Assembly (NCBI GenBank): GCA_002633005.1
Contig: NMRA01000741.1
Coordinates: 62,001 to 126,000 of the forward strand
Reading direction: 5' to 3'
From: Phoronis australis
Taxonomy: Eukaryota > Phoronida > Phoronidae
Length of the DNA stretch: 64,000 bases
Shown: piece by piece, positions 10,700 through 23,049 of the stretch
Layout of the letters: every line of letters starts with the position of its first letter
How positions within the stretch are numbered: position 1 is the first letter of the stretch
Translations under genes and position numbers: made by a program
Notes under the pieces: generated by a model
Database searches by the model: none
Seen by the model: the letters and a program-made list of their open reading frames with translations, nothing else
Told to the model about the DNA's origin: nothing

Positions 10700-13010
10700 A
10701 AAATTCCATCGTATGTCCTTATTTGTACATAGTGAACCTGACTATATTAGAGTAAGCAATTATTTTGATATATGATTAGAAAAACTCGAGTCACTTTCAC
10801 AATCTCTTAGATGAAGCTGTGCTTAATCATTGAGGAATGGTAGGGTTCGTCCTAGAACAGGAACTTGTTACGAAATTTACAATTTCTGTGTTTCTAACCC
10901 TCATGTACTATAATGAAGGTTAAAAAGTAATGTTAACACACTATAACAAAAAGAACTGCGGAATATGTGAGCCTGGGCAACACAGCGATTTTTTCGATAT
11001 TTAAACAAACTAAACGTTTGGATATTAACTGGGTTCTGCCATGTTAAAAAGGGTAAAAAATGTAGGAATCCCCAATTGAAATTCAGTAACACAAATGGTG
11101 ATTGCAACTGGAAGTATTGCCTTTTAATAAAAACATGGTGCTTATTATCATCAAAGAAAAATAAATGACCAAACAGCATCATGTTGCCATGAGATGCAAA
11201 AACAGTGATGTAGTGTACTCGCCCTAATGCTAACAAATACCATGCAATTAAAATATTACTTGGTAAGTGAGCAACATTGGTCACAGACAGTTTCCTTCCT
11301 TGTGTTAGGTTAAAAGGGTGCATATTACAAATACTTTTGTTTTGTGTGATATATTAGCATTTGTGTAGTGTACGTATTTTAACATGTGCCTACTTTCAAA
11401 GGATGACAGATATGCTTATGCTTTACTTTTTACTCTTTTCTCTTTGAATAGAATTGATGAATGAACTAACTCTCAGTAGATTCTAAATATTGAGTTACAA
11501 GCCTGACATTTCACTGAAATGTAGTCGGGTGTACGTTACCCTGTGTAGTGTACGTAACTTCAACCTCTGTGCTATAAAATTTTGCCTCCAAGTACTTACA
11601 CATACTGCTATTCGCATGAACAATACTGGTATATCCAAAATGCATCCAGTCTGGCAAAAAAACAAGTGTATCAAATTATTGGGCACTAGAATGTCACACA
11701 GGACTTAGCTAGAAACATCCTAGAAAACACGTCATGTGACTACTGATGTTGCAAAGGTCCATCTCTCAAGACACCTTGCATCAAACCAACAAGTAGCGCC
11801 AGTACAAATCTTGAGACCATCCGAAACATTTATAACTTTGTCAAAATTTGATATGGATTGAGTGTACAGTACGTAATTATGCAGTGTACGTAACCCCAGG
11901 CCGGTATCATTTTTCCTGTTTACAAGTTGAACACTGGACCAAGAATTGCTTTAACTATTTTGACCAGCTGGTGAATGTATTGAAAGCTAGGCAAATAGTA
12001 TAAATAAAGTTTTTGGAACGATCGTAGACATTTATCGTTTTCTTTTTGTAAGAACCATGTGGTCGCCGAATAATTGACCTTGATTGGGATTTACCTGATT
12101 AAAAAAGCTTGATCATGTTTTAAGGAAATTTGAAACTTTCGAAATCATTGTCACGTCTAAATGCCTTTAGGTTACGCTTACCACCTATAGGCAGCGGTAT
12201 TATCTACTGCCGGCTTCCCGATTCCCGAGCAGATGATACAAATCATTCGACAATGTGTGGGCCATTACACCGCAAACTATGGCAAAAGTATATATGCAAT
12301 TGGTTGGTAAGAAGTTTTGGATGGTAACGGTTCTAAACATACTTCGCTTGTACTAAACAAACATTTCACCCTAAGGCCTACATTCCTTAGCAACAAGCAG
12401 CACGCAACAACGAAAGCAAACAACTCCCACGCATGTACGGCGCAAACTCAGCCGCGCGTGAGCTAAATTAGCATTCCAGTCAGTTAGGGGAAAATGACTT
12501 CAGCCACCTTTTGTTAAAATCAATGACTCCGAATGTTAAACTTGCACTTGCGGGTGGTGTTCTATATGGTGACAAATATGCGGGATAAGGTTAATTTTCA
12601 TGCCTGAAACATTAGTGTGAACACCAGCTTCCCAGTCGTAACTCATTTGCATAAAAAACAATTCTGAAAGCTGTTGACTTGAGTCGATCATTACAAGGTT
12701 CTGTAAAGGAAGCTGGCAAACCTTTGTGTTGGATGCTTTCCAAAACAATATAGTTGAAGCAACTATTAAACCTATTTACATCATAAAAACAACTTTGATT
12801 TAGATCTCATATCGTCATGAAATTGGCCGTTCTCAAATTGTTGGTTTACGACATGGCGTCTTCCTGAGGATTTAATGACAACTTTGTCGAAGCATTTTCT
12901 AAAAAGCAGGTTTAATGCAGTAGATGGTGTGACCATTGTAAGCAATAAGAACATAATGGCCACAAGAAGCTTCTATTTCTTCAGTTGAATTTCTTGCCGG
13001 GTTCAGTTCT
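10700..13010. other. No gene recognised; recurrent TGTACGTAA motif
   Basis: The words AGTGTACGTA or CAGTGTACGTAA occur at about 11366, 11545 and 11885, with a related GTACAGTACGTAA at 11861, suggesting a decayed dispersed repeat. A 140-codon open frame on the minus strand (10901-11323) has no recognisable domain and is rich in Phe and Leu, as expected of AT-rich noncoding DNA. Confidence 0.35.
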
Positions 13011-13013
13011 ATG

Positions 13014-13171
13014 CAGTGGCGGATTTAGAGGGGGCCAAGTGGGCCATGGCCCCCTAAAATTCTCCCAGATTCCACGTGGCAGTTCAGTGGAGGTGCGAAT
13101 GTCTGACGGGCAAAATCCTGGCTAATACTCTGCCGTGGCCCCCCTAACTCAAAATCCTGGATCCGCCCCTG
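13014..13171. mobile_element. Short element with CAGKGGCGGATYYAG-type inverted ends
   Basis: The left end reads CAGTGGCGGATTTAGAGGGGG; the right end, reverse complemented, reads CAGGGGCGGATCCAGGATTTT. These ends resemble those of non-autonomous hAT-like elements described from many animal genomes. The element is 158 bp and has no coding capacity. The 8-bp flanks (GTTCTATG and CTAACAAC) do not match, so a target-site duplication was not confirmed. A partial end of the same family (CCCTCTAAATCCGCCACTG) lies at 24670-24688. Confidence 0.6.
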
Positions 13172-13179
13172 CTAACAAC

Positions 13180-13980
13180 GAACAGCACGAGCGCCAGATG
13201 GCCGCAGTACGAACAGCACGAGCGCCAGTTTCCGACGATTCAAACCATTAGACTGATTTTTTTCTTTAGGAATCGCATCCGTTACGTAAACGTTTGGAAA
13301 GGGAATCGTTCGCAAATTTCCGATATCCGTTAAAACAGATGGTAGCTAGGTTACTCTAAAATACTAAGTTAAAAAATCTCGGTGGTTACCCTTATCTTAG
13401 TCGTTAAATGAGTTTGAAAACATTTCAACGTGGACTAAATTGGGAATGAACATTTAGTGTCCATACCCGCCGTACATTTTTAGTGAACAAAATGTGGTTA
13501 GCACTTTTATAGCCGGTGCGGCGCCTTGACTATGCAAAACGCCTTGGTACCGTACTGAACTCAGTGGACATGGATGTGCCAATTGTTAAAGTGTGAAAAC
13601 GGAGAGCGTAATATCGAATTGTCGCTCAATTTTTTTGCATACCGTCACACGAGAACCATTCTCACTACAGTTAGGTCTACGCACAGCTGGAAGTGTGCCT
13701 GTCAGGAACTCTTGTGTCTTTGAGTACGTTGCTTTTGGGCACCGAGCCGCCGGGTTCACCTTGACAAGTCAGGCCTGGATCGAACCGGCATTGTCGGGTT
13801 CCCGGAGTCAGTAAGTGATCGATAACGGAGTCGAACGAAAATGGCAAGTTGTTTACTTACTGATGTGCTCCAAGAGCACGATGCTCGTTCATAGAGTGTA
13901 CTTCCCCTCATGAGTGTCGGTAGGCCCCTCAGGCCCGCAAGAGCCTCAGTGAACGGGCATACTATCGGGCATACTAGGTA
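13180..13980. other. No gene recognised
   Basis: A tandem pair of GAACAGCACGAGCGCCAG sits at about 13181 and 13211, next to the short element. The rest carries short open frames only. Confidence 0.35.
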
Positions 13981-13982
13981 AA

Positions 13983-14136
13983 GTGAAAACGTGCACTTTA
14001 AAATGTGTCTGTCATTGACGGTGAAATCGACACATTTCGTTTCACAACTAAAACCCACAAAAACTTGCTGATCGCGAAATGAAATGTGTCGATTTCACCG
14101 TCAATGACAGACACCTTTTAAAATGCGTGTTTTCAC
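13983..14136. repeat. Long hairpin with arms of about 63 bp
   Basis: The left arm (13983-14045) runs from GTGAAAACGTGCACTTTAAA to GACACATTTCGTTTCACA. The right arm (14073-14136) is its near-perfect reverse complement; both share TGTCTGTCATTGACGGTGAA in the same relative place. The spacer is about 27 bp and the arms differ at only a handful of positions. It could be a fold-back transposon remnant, or, if transcribed, a source of double-stranded RNA. No gene is nearby to show transcription. Confidence 0.85.
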
Positions 14137-14139
14137 AAA

Positions 14140-16400
14140 ATCGTGCCACTCTGACTACTAGACTGAAAGTCCCCTTTTTGACAAAAATCAACTCTTGATT
14201 TAGGCAACTAACCGTTGTAAAATAGTCTCATTTTACCCAGATGGTCACCCTTTGATTATTACCCAGGCTTGACATTTTTTTAAGATTAGGCTACAACCGT
14301 TTGACCATTCAAGGAGTTAGTCCGGCACCCGGCGCCAGTTGGAGTCGACGCCGGGTCGGGTGAATGATTCATCTGTGAACTGGGCAAGGCGCCTTCTTAC
14401 ATTTTTGCCAATAGATGTCGGGTCGTTTTATTGAATGCGAGACGCGTTTCCTAACTGAGTTGTAGCTTTACTTGAAAAACTTGCAATCGCTGTTGGTAAG
14501 TTGTTGACGCTTTTCTTAAAAAAATGTCGTTTTCTACGATCCATTCACGATACTTTATCTCGGATTCAATGTATACCTTGTAAAGGAGCAATCATTTTTT
14601 AAACTTTAAGTGAGAAATAGAAAATCTGTACAAATCTGTCGATTTTCTTTCATCGTGGTACCCGGACAGCCAGATGATGAGACAGTCAGTTTGTTCTCCG
14701 CTTTCGTGATCACCATTAATGCATTATCAATAATCATTCATAGTGATCTAGCGACATAGCAACAGAGTACCATTTTCGGCTGTATGCTGTAGCGGCGGGT
14801 ACTCGGTCACTCTGCTTGAATATAGAATTCCAATTGATCTCTAGCCTTGGTACAAAGCTGGCTAATTGATCTCAAGATTGTAGCCGTGAACGTTGATGCT
14901 TGATTGTGCACTGCTGTAGTGTGGCCAGCCAGCTAGGTACCACTGTTTGTTGGGCTCTTGCAGTCGTCGAAACAGTACACAGACAACGTAGTTCTGGTCG
15001 TCACCTCGACGTGAAACTGGTATCAACATGTGGAGCTGAGACCAGTGAGGGTGCATGCAAAATCTGGGCATCATTCGACATCACCTTGCCCATTACTCAT
15101 TAGGCATATACAGTTGGGTACCATCATTTCCTAAATTTTTGCAACATCTCGCAAGAGATGATGACAGCTTCCCAGCAGAAAAATTTGTTTTGAAATCTGG
15201 TTTGCTGGTATCAAAATCCTAAAATCTTACAACGAAGTGAAACTTGTTCCAATAATTTGTTATGATATGTACACAACCTCGTTGAAGGAAAAAACAGTTG
15301 ATTGAGGAATCAGTGAAAAAAGAAGCTGGCCAATACGTGACGCAATATTTTAAGGAGCCAAAAGCCAATGCAAAAGATCTCACCTTAATTTTAGCAGCAT
15401 AATATCAGTAGAACACCTATTTTTCCAACACCGGTAAATAATTAGCTCAGTCAAAAAAGAGTAGTTTTTATTGATCGACAATAAGGTTTTGTCAGATTTT
15501 ATCTCATTCTGGTCAGTTTTTTACCCACATCAAGTCTACACTTAAACACGTTACAATAAAATAAATAATGTAAATTTCAACCAATACTTATTGGCGATCT
15601 TAAAGGAGAAAATGAGTGATCATGGAGCCAATAATTTTTTAAATTAATTACACTTAAGGTTCACCTCATTGCTTTAACCAGTGTTAACATAACATACCGG
15701 TATAATCCCTTACGTTATACTTCCTTGTAAATTCTGAATTTTTCTGCAAAAGCTTAGATGATGTAATACCAATTACAGTTGGCAGAAGGTCCCAGGGATG
15801 AGTCCCGGTTGGGGCAGAAGTTTTGTAGACTTATATTCATTAGGTAATGAGATTTAGCCACAGATGATGTGCTGACCAGACTTTAAAATGTTTGCAAGAA
15901 CAATTATCGTTGTTTATCCCCATAAACAACTAGGCCTGGATCCAGGTTATGTCCAACAGAGCAAGTGTCACGAAAAATAATTTTCAATGGGAAATAAGTT
16001 TACCAGTTTGTAGAACTTCCCTGAAACAATAAGAGTTAAGTAAATGGGTACCACTTATCAATGCTTAACTTTTGCAACTTTAATCAGTTTTATAGATGGT
16101 TATTCACTTGTGTATTGAATTTTTGTGAGTGACCTACATTTATAAGTAATCTGAGTCAGAGCTCGGAATTAATTTGGTTTCAACCTATTACTAATTTGGT
16201 GCAAAAATAATCTCTGCAATGAATGATTCTGGGAAATGCTGACTTTTCTTCATTCTTCAACAAAGAGAGAAGTGATACATGTGTAAGAGCGATCAGGAAA
16301 CTTGTTTTCCGGGGAAACTTTTAACCTGTGACACCGGCTGCTACTGCTTCAAACATCAGATACAGCTGCACGTGTCACATGCAACATTCGTATGATCGAG
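14140..16400. other. No gene recognised
   Basis: No conserved coding segment or RNA gene was seen. Short open frames near 14860-15100 occur on both strands over the same bases and have no domain resemblance. Confidence 0.35.
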
Positions 16401-16408
16401 GCTACTGA

Positions 16409-16555
16409 CATGGGCAGCACAGCACTGAAAAACGTGGGGGCTATAGACCCCCACCCCAGCCCCCCTGTGGTGCACCGCCCATTGACCATGGGTGGTGCAG
16501 CAATGATTAAAGTGGAGGCTATAGCCGCCCAGCCCCCTGTAGTTCGCCGCCCATG
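16409..16555. mobile_element. Two small palindromic GC-rich elements in tandem
   Basis: Copy 1 (16409-16482) starts CATGGGCAGCACAGCACTGA and ends GTGCACCGCCCAT. Copy 2 (16487-16555) starts CATGGGTGGTGCAGCAATGA and ends GTTCGCCGCCCATG. In each the two ends are imperfect inverted repeats around a GGGGGCTATAGCCCCC-like centre. A third, inverted member is at about 24689-24745 (GAGGGGGCTATAAG, poly-C, then CAGTGCTGCGCCGCCCGTG). They form a family of mini-elements of about 70 bp. Confidence 0.6.
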
Positions 16556-16559
16556 ACTG

Positions 16560-18090
16560 ACAACCCAGCTCGAGTATAATTTTCTGTCCCAAACAGTCAG
16601 AGACTAGAACAATAGCGACATTACTACACTTTTTAACCATAGAGTTTTATTGATTAATGAACCCTGATAGCACAGTCAGTGTTAATGTCTCAGGACATGT
16701 CACTCCAACATCAAGGTCAAAATCTGACAATGGGTGTAGGCCCCAAGGGCATTTTTGTATTCCACCATTATTAGTCCATCAACGTAAGCTGTTGGCTTAT
16801 GCCAAAGGCAGTAGGTTGGTAGTCGTCCTTGATGACTAATGCCAACTGAAAGTTATCTCCCAGCTGCCAGCCGCAGATAAGTCTGAAGTGAAAGTATTCT
16901 GATAAACAGAAAACCCAACAGAATGAGGCTTAGTTGTCCATATTTAACTTTTGACCTTCTGGATGTTTTTTGATCCTTGTGCTGTTGTCTAATGGGCTTG
17001 CAACTCAAGTTACAGACAATGTGCACATGCGTTATTTTCAAATTCACAATTTTATCACTGGATAACCCCAATAAACTCTGATTAAAGTGTTTTCTTGATT
17101 TTTTTTATTGTTTTGATATTCTTGTTGGCAATGGAAATAGAATCCTATCATGTTAAGAAATATTTTGAGGCCAATTTTATGACAGTAAAAGACTGGATTT
17201 GATTTTTATTTTTAGCCACTAAACAGCAGGGTGAAATGCAGCTTTATATTCAATCGTATAACCACCTTGATGTACTTGGCCACATGCTAAAAATGTCCGA
17301 TGCCAGCCACATTTTCTTATGATAGTGTCACAGCTTATTTTGCATGGCTGACATACATGTGTATCATGGGTCTGTAATTAGTCTATTGTTCATAGGTAAT
17401 TTTTTTCAGATATTTTTAACATGATGGTACATTCTTAAATACTGAATCAGTTGAGCATTCCTAAACAGGGATATTGTCCTTCTGCTTTGGAGCAACAAGA
17501 ACAGTCATGTTGCCTCGCCCAATACGTGTACTAGAACACTTGTTACCTGTGTAGGCTAGCCTGGCTGCAGGATGATCACGACCATAGGGGGCTGATTATG
17601 GGCGGACATGGGCCCCAAGGACAATTTCATATTCCTGCGGCGTTACCCCTCTACAAAATGGCTGAATGAGGGCCACACCCCCTTCTGGATCCTTGAACAT
17701 GCATACCTGACAAGATAGATAATTAAGTATATTCAAACTGGAATAAAACAAGTGAAGAAATGTTCCTGCTGAAGTAGTTAATGAACTCCTATTGGTCCAT
17801 GCGAATTAAGAGTTCCTAATTTCACAGATCACTAAAAAAATGTAACAAATGGTTGACTTCCATGAACCATTAATCTACCATTTTCAAAAATGGCATTGTC
17901 TTGGGCTTCGATTAGTATGATGAACTTTACGTAGGTAATCAGTGACCTGTGCATTGTTTTAAGGTTTGTGCACTTGCTGAATATAATTCCAATTGCTTAA
18001 TGAGTCATCAAATGTTCTATCTTTATCCAAACTTTTCCCTTTTATATGTGGAATATTGATTTCTTGTTATCAGGTCAGTTTTTTTTTCTC
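16560..18090. other. Upstream region of the MSRB3-like gene
   Basis: No coding exon was recognised. A polypyrimidine tract ending in TTTTTTTTTCTCAG at 18079-18092 is a strong splice acceptor just before the first coding exon, which implies at least one 5' UTR exon upstream, probably within this stretch. Its position could not be fixed. Confidence 0.4.
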
Positions 18091-18135
18091 AGCCAGGAAG
18101 AAGACACTAGCAGAGTTTTTTCTCTGCCTGTCTGA

Positions 18136-20696
18136 ATGCAACTTCTGATTACAAGTTTTGCTGTGATGAACCTTCTGCGGGCTGTGTCCAGTCAATGTAA
18201 ACCAGACTCGCCAACAAGCAAGCGACTGCAGGAGTCATGCACCAAGGACACACGTAACTACCCGAAGAAGTTCACTGAAGAAGAGCTCAGAGAACGCTTA
18301 ACTTCTCTGCAGTACAGGGTGACACAAACTAGAGGCACTGAAAGGTAAGGAACTGAAGCTGCGTTCCCTAAAGTGCTGTAGTCACATGACAGATCAACTC
18401 CTACCTGATCACACTTGACATAGTAGTGTTTTACTACCAGTTTTCTGCGCACAGGTCTATCTTAAGAATTTTCTGCAGATATGTCTAAGCTATACATTGC
18501 GGGGAAAGTACTAATTATAGATTCCCAAGATTGCCTGTAGTTTCAAAAAAAATGTGTACTAAAATTGTAACTAAAGTAAAATTTTCAGCTATGTTAACTC
18601 CTAGCTGTAGTGACAAATATACGTGACAATGACTCTTGGTTTTCAGTTTTGATGCACCCGAGCATATATTCGTCACATCCAAGTATACGCCCATTTTTCT
18701 AAATGTATGTCTGGGCTTGTTTGCAAAAACTCTTGATGGTTATTGTCTATGGAAGAAGTTGAGCTATTTCAAGAATTTGAATTGTGTAATTAATCTTTTG
18801 TATTGTCATGCTATTGACAATGATGCTAATTAACAGTCGGTTTTAGCAATTTCTTGCCATGTTTGGTAGGAACATACCCATTTTTTTACGTAGGCAGATG
18901 TTAAATGGACATTTTGGTTCACATGCGTTTTTATTGTGGTATTTGTGTACAAAAGTATGTAATTGTCTGGTCAGGTAAATGGCCATGCCGACTTATGTAA
19001 ACAGGCATACTCTTACTGACACTCACCTCTTGATTTTTGTATTTCCCTATTTAAGCACATTGAGTATTAATGTGTCCGAGTACAGTGGAAACAGTTTGAA
19101 CATTTGTAACAAGGTAATAAGCCTTTGAAAAGTACTGTCACTTCGTCAGAGGCTATTTTTGTGTCTTTTAAAAAGCTGCAACCAAGGTAGCCCAAATTTT
19201 TATGGGTGGCTATTCATAAGTCAGATGTTACTTTAATATGTTATGACATGATACATCTCAACTCCTATTTCAGTCAATTCAGTGGCGAATACCTGAAAAA
19301 GAAGGATGATGGTATCTATGTCTGTGTAGTCTGTGGTAATATACTCTTTGACTCCAACACCAAGTATGAGTCTGGCTCTGGCTGGCCGGCGTTCTGGGAT
19401 GTGGCACAAAAGGGCAACGTCCAGCTCGTTCAGGACAATGACCACGGTGGGTGATCGATGGATTGTAATGGCTGATACACTAAGTGTGACTTTGTATGTG
19501 TGCATTTAAGCCAATGTTGCTTTATCCAAATTTAGCCATGTTTGTAGTGAATGTGCGAAACTCTTGAGTTCAGCTAAGGAGCAAGAGAGCATGTGAATGA
19601 AACAAAAAAAAATGTTAGATGTTGATGAGTTTTCAACTCGAGGCAAGTTAGTTAAGTGAAACGTAATAGGGCTGGACAGATGAACAAAAACGTCCTATTT
19701 GTGACGTGCACTTGTAAAAACGACCTCTGCTGGCAGCTATCGGTTAAGTTTAGACGCATGCGCCTGTGTTCAAAACATTTTTGCAAAACCATGTGGTGGG
19801 ATGGGCTGTCGCCATTAGGGCGTGTCACTATTCATATGCTGGTGTCTACTTAAAGCTATTTCTTGCCTAATCTTTGATAGCTAAATGCTCGTGTGGGTTC
19901 TGTGGATACTTCATAGTTTGAGGAAGTCTTTAATCGGAGTTAGTGAAGTGTGGCTGTATCGTTGATAAACATTCAATATAAAATTGAACTGCAGTCGCTG
20001 GTCTTATTTTTTACTTTTGAATTGCGAATCCCTGACATATATTTGAAAAATTTCTTCATTTCGGATATGGACTCTGGGTTCCAAACTATTTGCTTATTAC
20101 GGGTAGTTTCATCAACTGACTTCCAAAACTGTCAGCTGTCACAGATGTGCAGTTCTTAGGATTTGGTTATCTTCAGCTGTGATTCATGAGAAACTTGAGC
20201 CTGGTGTGGCTCGTGAATCCTCGTGTTCGAATATCAACAACTAGCACTCTGCTACAACGCTGCCCTGAAGTAAATTTGCATTCCGTTTTACAGTGCGGAA
20301 AAAATTAACAGAAAATAATTACGTTTTCCAATCACGACAAGCAATGACTGGTCGTGATTTTGACCCTTCATGTCTCATTGTGACTCCAGCTACTTGGACT
20401 GGGACTTTTGTTTACACTGAGCGGTCATGTTGGAAATACCTGTTCATTCTGTCGTAATTGTTTTTTGGCGTGTGCTGTAATCATCATTGGGTGTAACCAA
20501 AACCTGCATTTAATGTTTATGTTAATCAATGCTGATAGTTCTGTCTTGCATTGCAGGCATGAGAAGGATTGAGGTCAAGTGTGCATCGTGTGGTGCCCAT
20601 CTTGGTCACGTGTTCGATGACGGACCTCAGCCAACTAAGACACGGTACTGCGTCAACTCGGCATCTCTCAAGTTTAAGAAGCACACCACTGTATGA
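18136..20696 (+). CDS. MSRB3: Peptide-methionine (R)-S-oxide reductase, MSRB3-like
   Basis: Reduces methionine-R-sulfoxide in proteins. Coding exons: 18136-18344, 19274-19446, 20557-20696, all with GT-AG borders and joining in frame to 173 residues. Residues 1-20 ([20 protein letters not shown]) look like a signal peptide, as in the ER form of vertebrate MSRB3. Then come [10 protein letters not shown] and LQYRVTQ (about 46-64), the zinc pairs Cys87/Cys90 (CVVC) and Cys136/Cys139 (CASC), GSGWPAF (104-110), GHVFDDGP (144-151) and the catalytic Cys159 in RYCVNSASL. The catalytic position is Cys, not selenocysteine. The protein ends HTTV with no KDEL-like tail, so retention in the ER is uncertain. 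The N-terminal helix and zinc spacing fit MSRB3 better than MSRB1 or MSRB2. The start is the first ATG after a strong acceptor at 18092, with an upstream in-frame TGA at 18133. Confidence 0.93.
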
Positions 20697-21455
20697 TTAG
20701 CTTGCTGATACGGTCACCATTGTGATATTAAAACATACTGAGGGGTTTTTTAATTAGGAAATGGGTATTTTCAGTTATGTAAGGCTAGGAAATGTGATAG
20801 GTTGTTATCAATGATTGGTCATTCATTTAAGTCTGCTTCACTTGTAAGTGTCGCCTCACTACCCTGATGCAGTGTTGTTGGGAATATGAGTAAGTGTCCA
20901 ATTAAGTGAGAAAGTCAACATTTTTTGTTTTAACTTAATTATTAAAAATGCAAATATTTGGTAAGACCGAGAAAATGTAGTTAGTTCTGGTCCGTGGTTT
21001 TTTTGAAAATCTGAGTCGGTGGTGCAATAGTTTTTTAATTTCTCACTTTTTTAAAAAAGAAGAAAAATTCACCTTTACAGAAACAAAGCTGGTGCAGTAT
21101 GTTTTTGTTTCATTACTCATCGCTTGGCAAATCCTAAAACCTTTCTTATCCTTGCCTACATGCCTTTTTGAAGTTTTACAAAAAAAACACTGCTGAAATT
21201 GAAACAGGCCAGTATTTTTGTGTTTTTTAGTTGCTGCATGCAGGTCTCGAAATGAGTCAGCTAAAGACCAGATTCAAAGTTGCTTTTGTGGCCTAATCTC
21301 TCAGACTCACTTAATTTTACTTGCTGTTCCCCTATCCTTGACTTGGTATGCACCAGTGTTGAGCAAACGTAATGACAGACACAGTCTTTGCTCAGTAGCG
21401 AGACGATTATTGTTTTTCTCAATTGAAGTGAATGCATTAAGTTATGTGGGCCAAA
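20697..21455. other. Region downstream of MSRB3-like, probably 3' UTR in part
   Basis: The MSRB3-like stop codon is followed by AT-rich sequence. ATTAAA at about 20728 could act as a weak polyadenylation signal. No further exon was recognised. Confidence 0.3.
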
Positions 21456-21606
21456 CAGTTGTTGGGCCAACTGTTTCACGTCACAGTTGTTTGGCCAACT
21501 GTGTCACATCACAGTTGTTGGGCCAACTGTGTCACGTCACAGTTGTTGGGCCAACTGTGTCACGTCGCAGTTGTTTGGCCAACTGTGTCATGTCACAGTT
21601 GTTATG
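21456..21606. repeat. 28-bp tandem repeat, five copies plus a partial
   Basis: Units start at 21456, 21484, 21512, 21540, 21568 and 21596 (partial). The unit is CAGTTGTTGGGCCAACTGTG followed by TCACGTCA. CAGTTG and CAACTG inside each unit are inverted, so every unit can form a small stem. Units differ at one to three positions. Because 28 is not a multiple of 3, the array reads open in several frames and produces spurious long open frames (for example 21218-21691). There are no spacers, so it is not CRISPR-like. Confidence 0.95.
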
Positions 21607-22773
21607 TACACACTTGTTTGGTCATGGGCCTGTTTCTCGAAAATTCTATAGCCAAAGTTTGGTTTTTTGGTCTTTTGACCTTGGCTTTTAGTCTGCTCGT
21701 AAGCAGACCACATATTTCTGTCTTCAAATTGTTGAAAGTTTTTCTCTTAGCCTTAGCCTGATTTCCCTATATATAAAGTGGTTTTTCCACTGTTATGCAA
21801 AGTCTATAAGCCAATTTGCCCAGGTTGCTTGTGTTTTATTTCTGTGCATTTTGTCACTTTTTTGGAACTGCAGATTTGTGAGCTCACATTTTTTCATGGA
21901 TTTGGTGTTCTTGGTCATATATGCCTAGTCTAAAACTTATTCTAAACGAAGGGAAAGATTTTTTATGCAAGTTACATTGTACTTTGGATTTTCATCTAGT
22001 GGGGATAAAAGTAAGTTGTTCGATTACATACAGGGGTAAAATGTCATACTTTGAAGACTTTCAAGTGGATGTGTGTCATTGCTGATTTTATGTAACACAG
22101 GGTATTGAGTGTTTCAGCACACTATACTCTATTTATTTACATCAAATAATTCACAATTCATTTTTGCCTTTTTGTGGTTACCATCTCTGAATTTTCATGA
22201 ATATTCACAATTTGTTCTTCTCTTGGTCATGTATCTCCAGTGTTTTTTGACACTGTTTGGTGAATTAGGATGACTAGCTTTTGAGGTCATAGAAATTTTT
22301 AATGTGTCATTCTACTTTGCCATGAATTTCTACTTTGCCCTGAATATTTAATGAACTGTAGTCTCTAATCTTGTTTCTGTTATAAACCTGAAGTACTGTT
22401 GATGCATACACGTTTCATTGAAAACTCTGAATCCCCGATTTTGGTGAATGCCATTCTTCTGTTTGCTTTTTTGGAAGAAAAATGTTTGATATTGTATGGG
22501 ACGGAATTTATGTTTCTTCTTATGCCAGGCTTAATTATACACAGCGCACATTTTACATATACTTATCTGTTTGGATGTTGTTAGTGTTTTAGTCAAAAGT
22601 TTGTTCCTTGTTATTAGTTGCAGATGTTATGCTTTTGGGAGTCAACTTCTCACAGTGCTGTTCATTCATTGAATTTATTTAGTGTGATTTTGTTTTGTAT
22701 GAAGTCAATTTTCAACAGAAGCCTTTTGAATTTTTCTCTACAGTATATCCAATCCTAGTAAAAATAAAATTCT

Positions 22774-23049
22774 GGGGTCTGCTTCGTGAAAAGTGATCTA
22801 AGCTGTTAATTCAGGTCTTGTGCTTCACTCAACCATTTCTGAAAAATAATTATGTCTCTCTTAAGCAAAAGTAAAAAGTCTCTGAAAAAATATGATCGTT
22901 TATTATTGAAGTATCTGTGTATAAATTATTTCTAGGTTGTAATGTGGTAATAATTACACAGCTAAATCTTTATACAGTAATTGGGAAGTGGGTGTGCATG
23001 ACCTAAGTTTTGTCTTAATTCTTGACTCACTTTTCACGAAACTGGCCCC
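22774..23049. mobile_element. MITE-like element with TTTCGTGAAAAGTGA ends
   Basis: The left end GGGGTCTGCTTCGTGAAAAG (22774) is matched by the reverse complement of the right end, GGGGCCAGTTTCGTGAAAAG (ending 23049). That gives imperfect terminal inverted repeats of about 26 bp around 220 bp of AT-rich noncoding DNA. A related GGGCCTGTTTCTCGAAAA lies at about 21626. There is no coding capacity. Confidence 0.6.

Noticed and set aside
10901-11323. Open frame of 140 codons on the minus strand
   Set aside because: Phe- and Leu-rich with no motif, no splice partners and no start context; expected by chance in AT-rich DNA.
20557-20760. Selenocysteine use in the MSRB3-like gene
   Set aside because: The catalytic codon is TGC (Cys159) and the only TGA is the terminal stop, so no recoding is needed.
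21456-21606. CRISPR-like array of palindromic repeats
   Set aside because: Units are directly contiguous with no spacers, and the host is clearly a eukaryote.
21218-21691. Open frame of 157 codons on the plus strand
   Set aside because: Its length comes from the 28-bp tandem repeat, which reads open in several frames.
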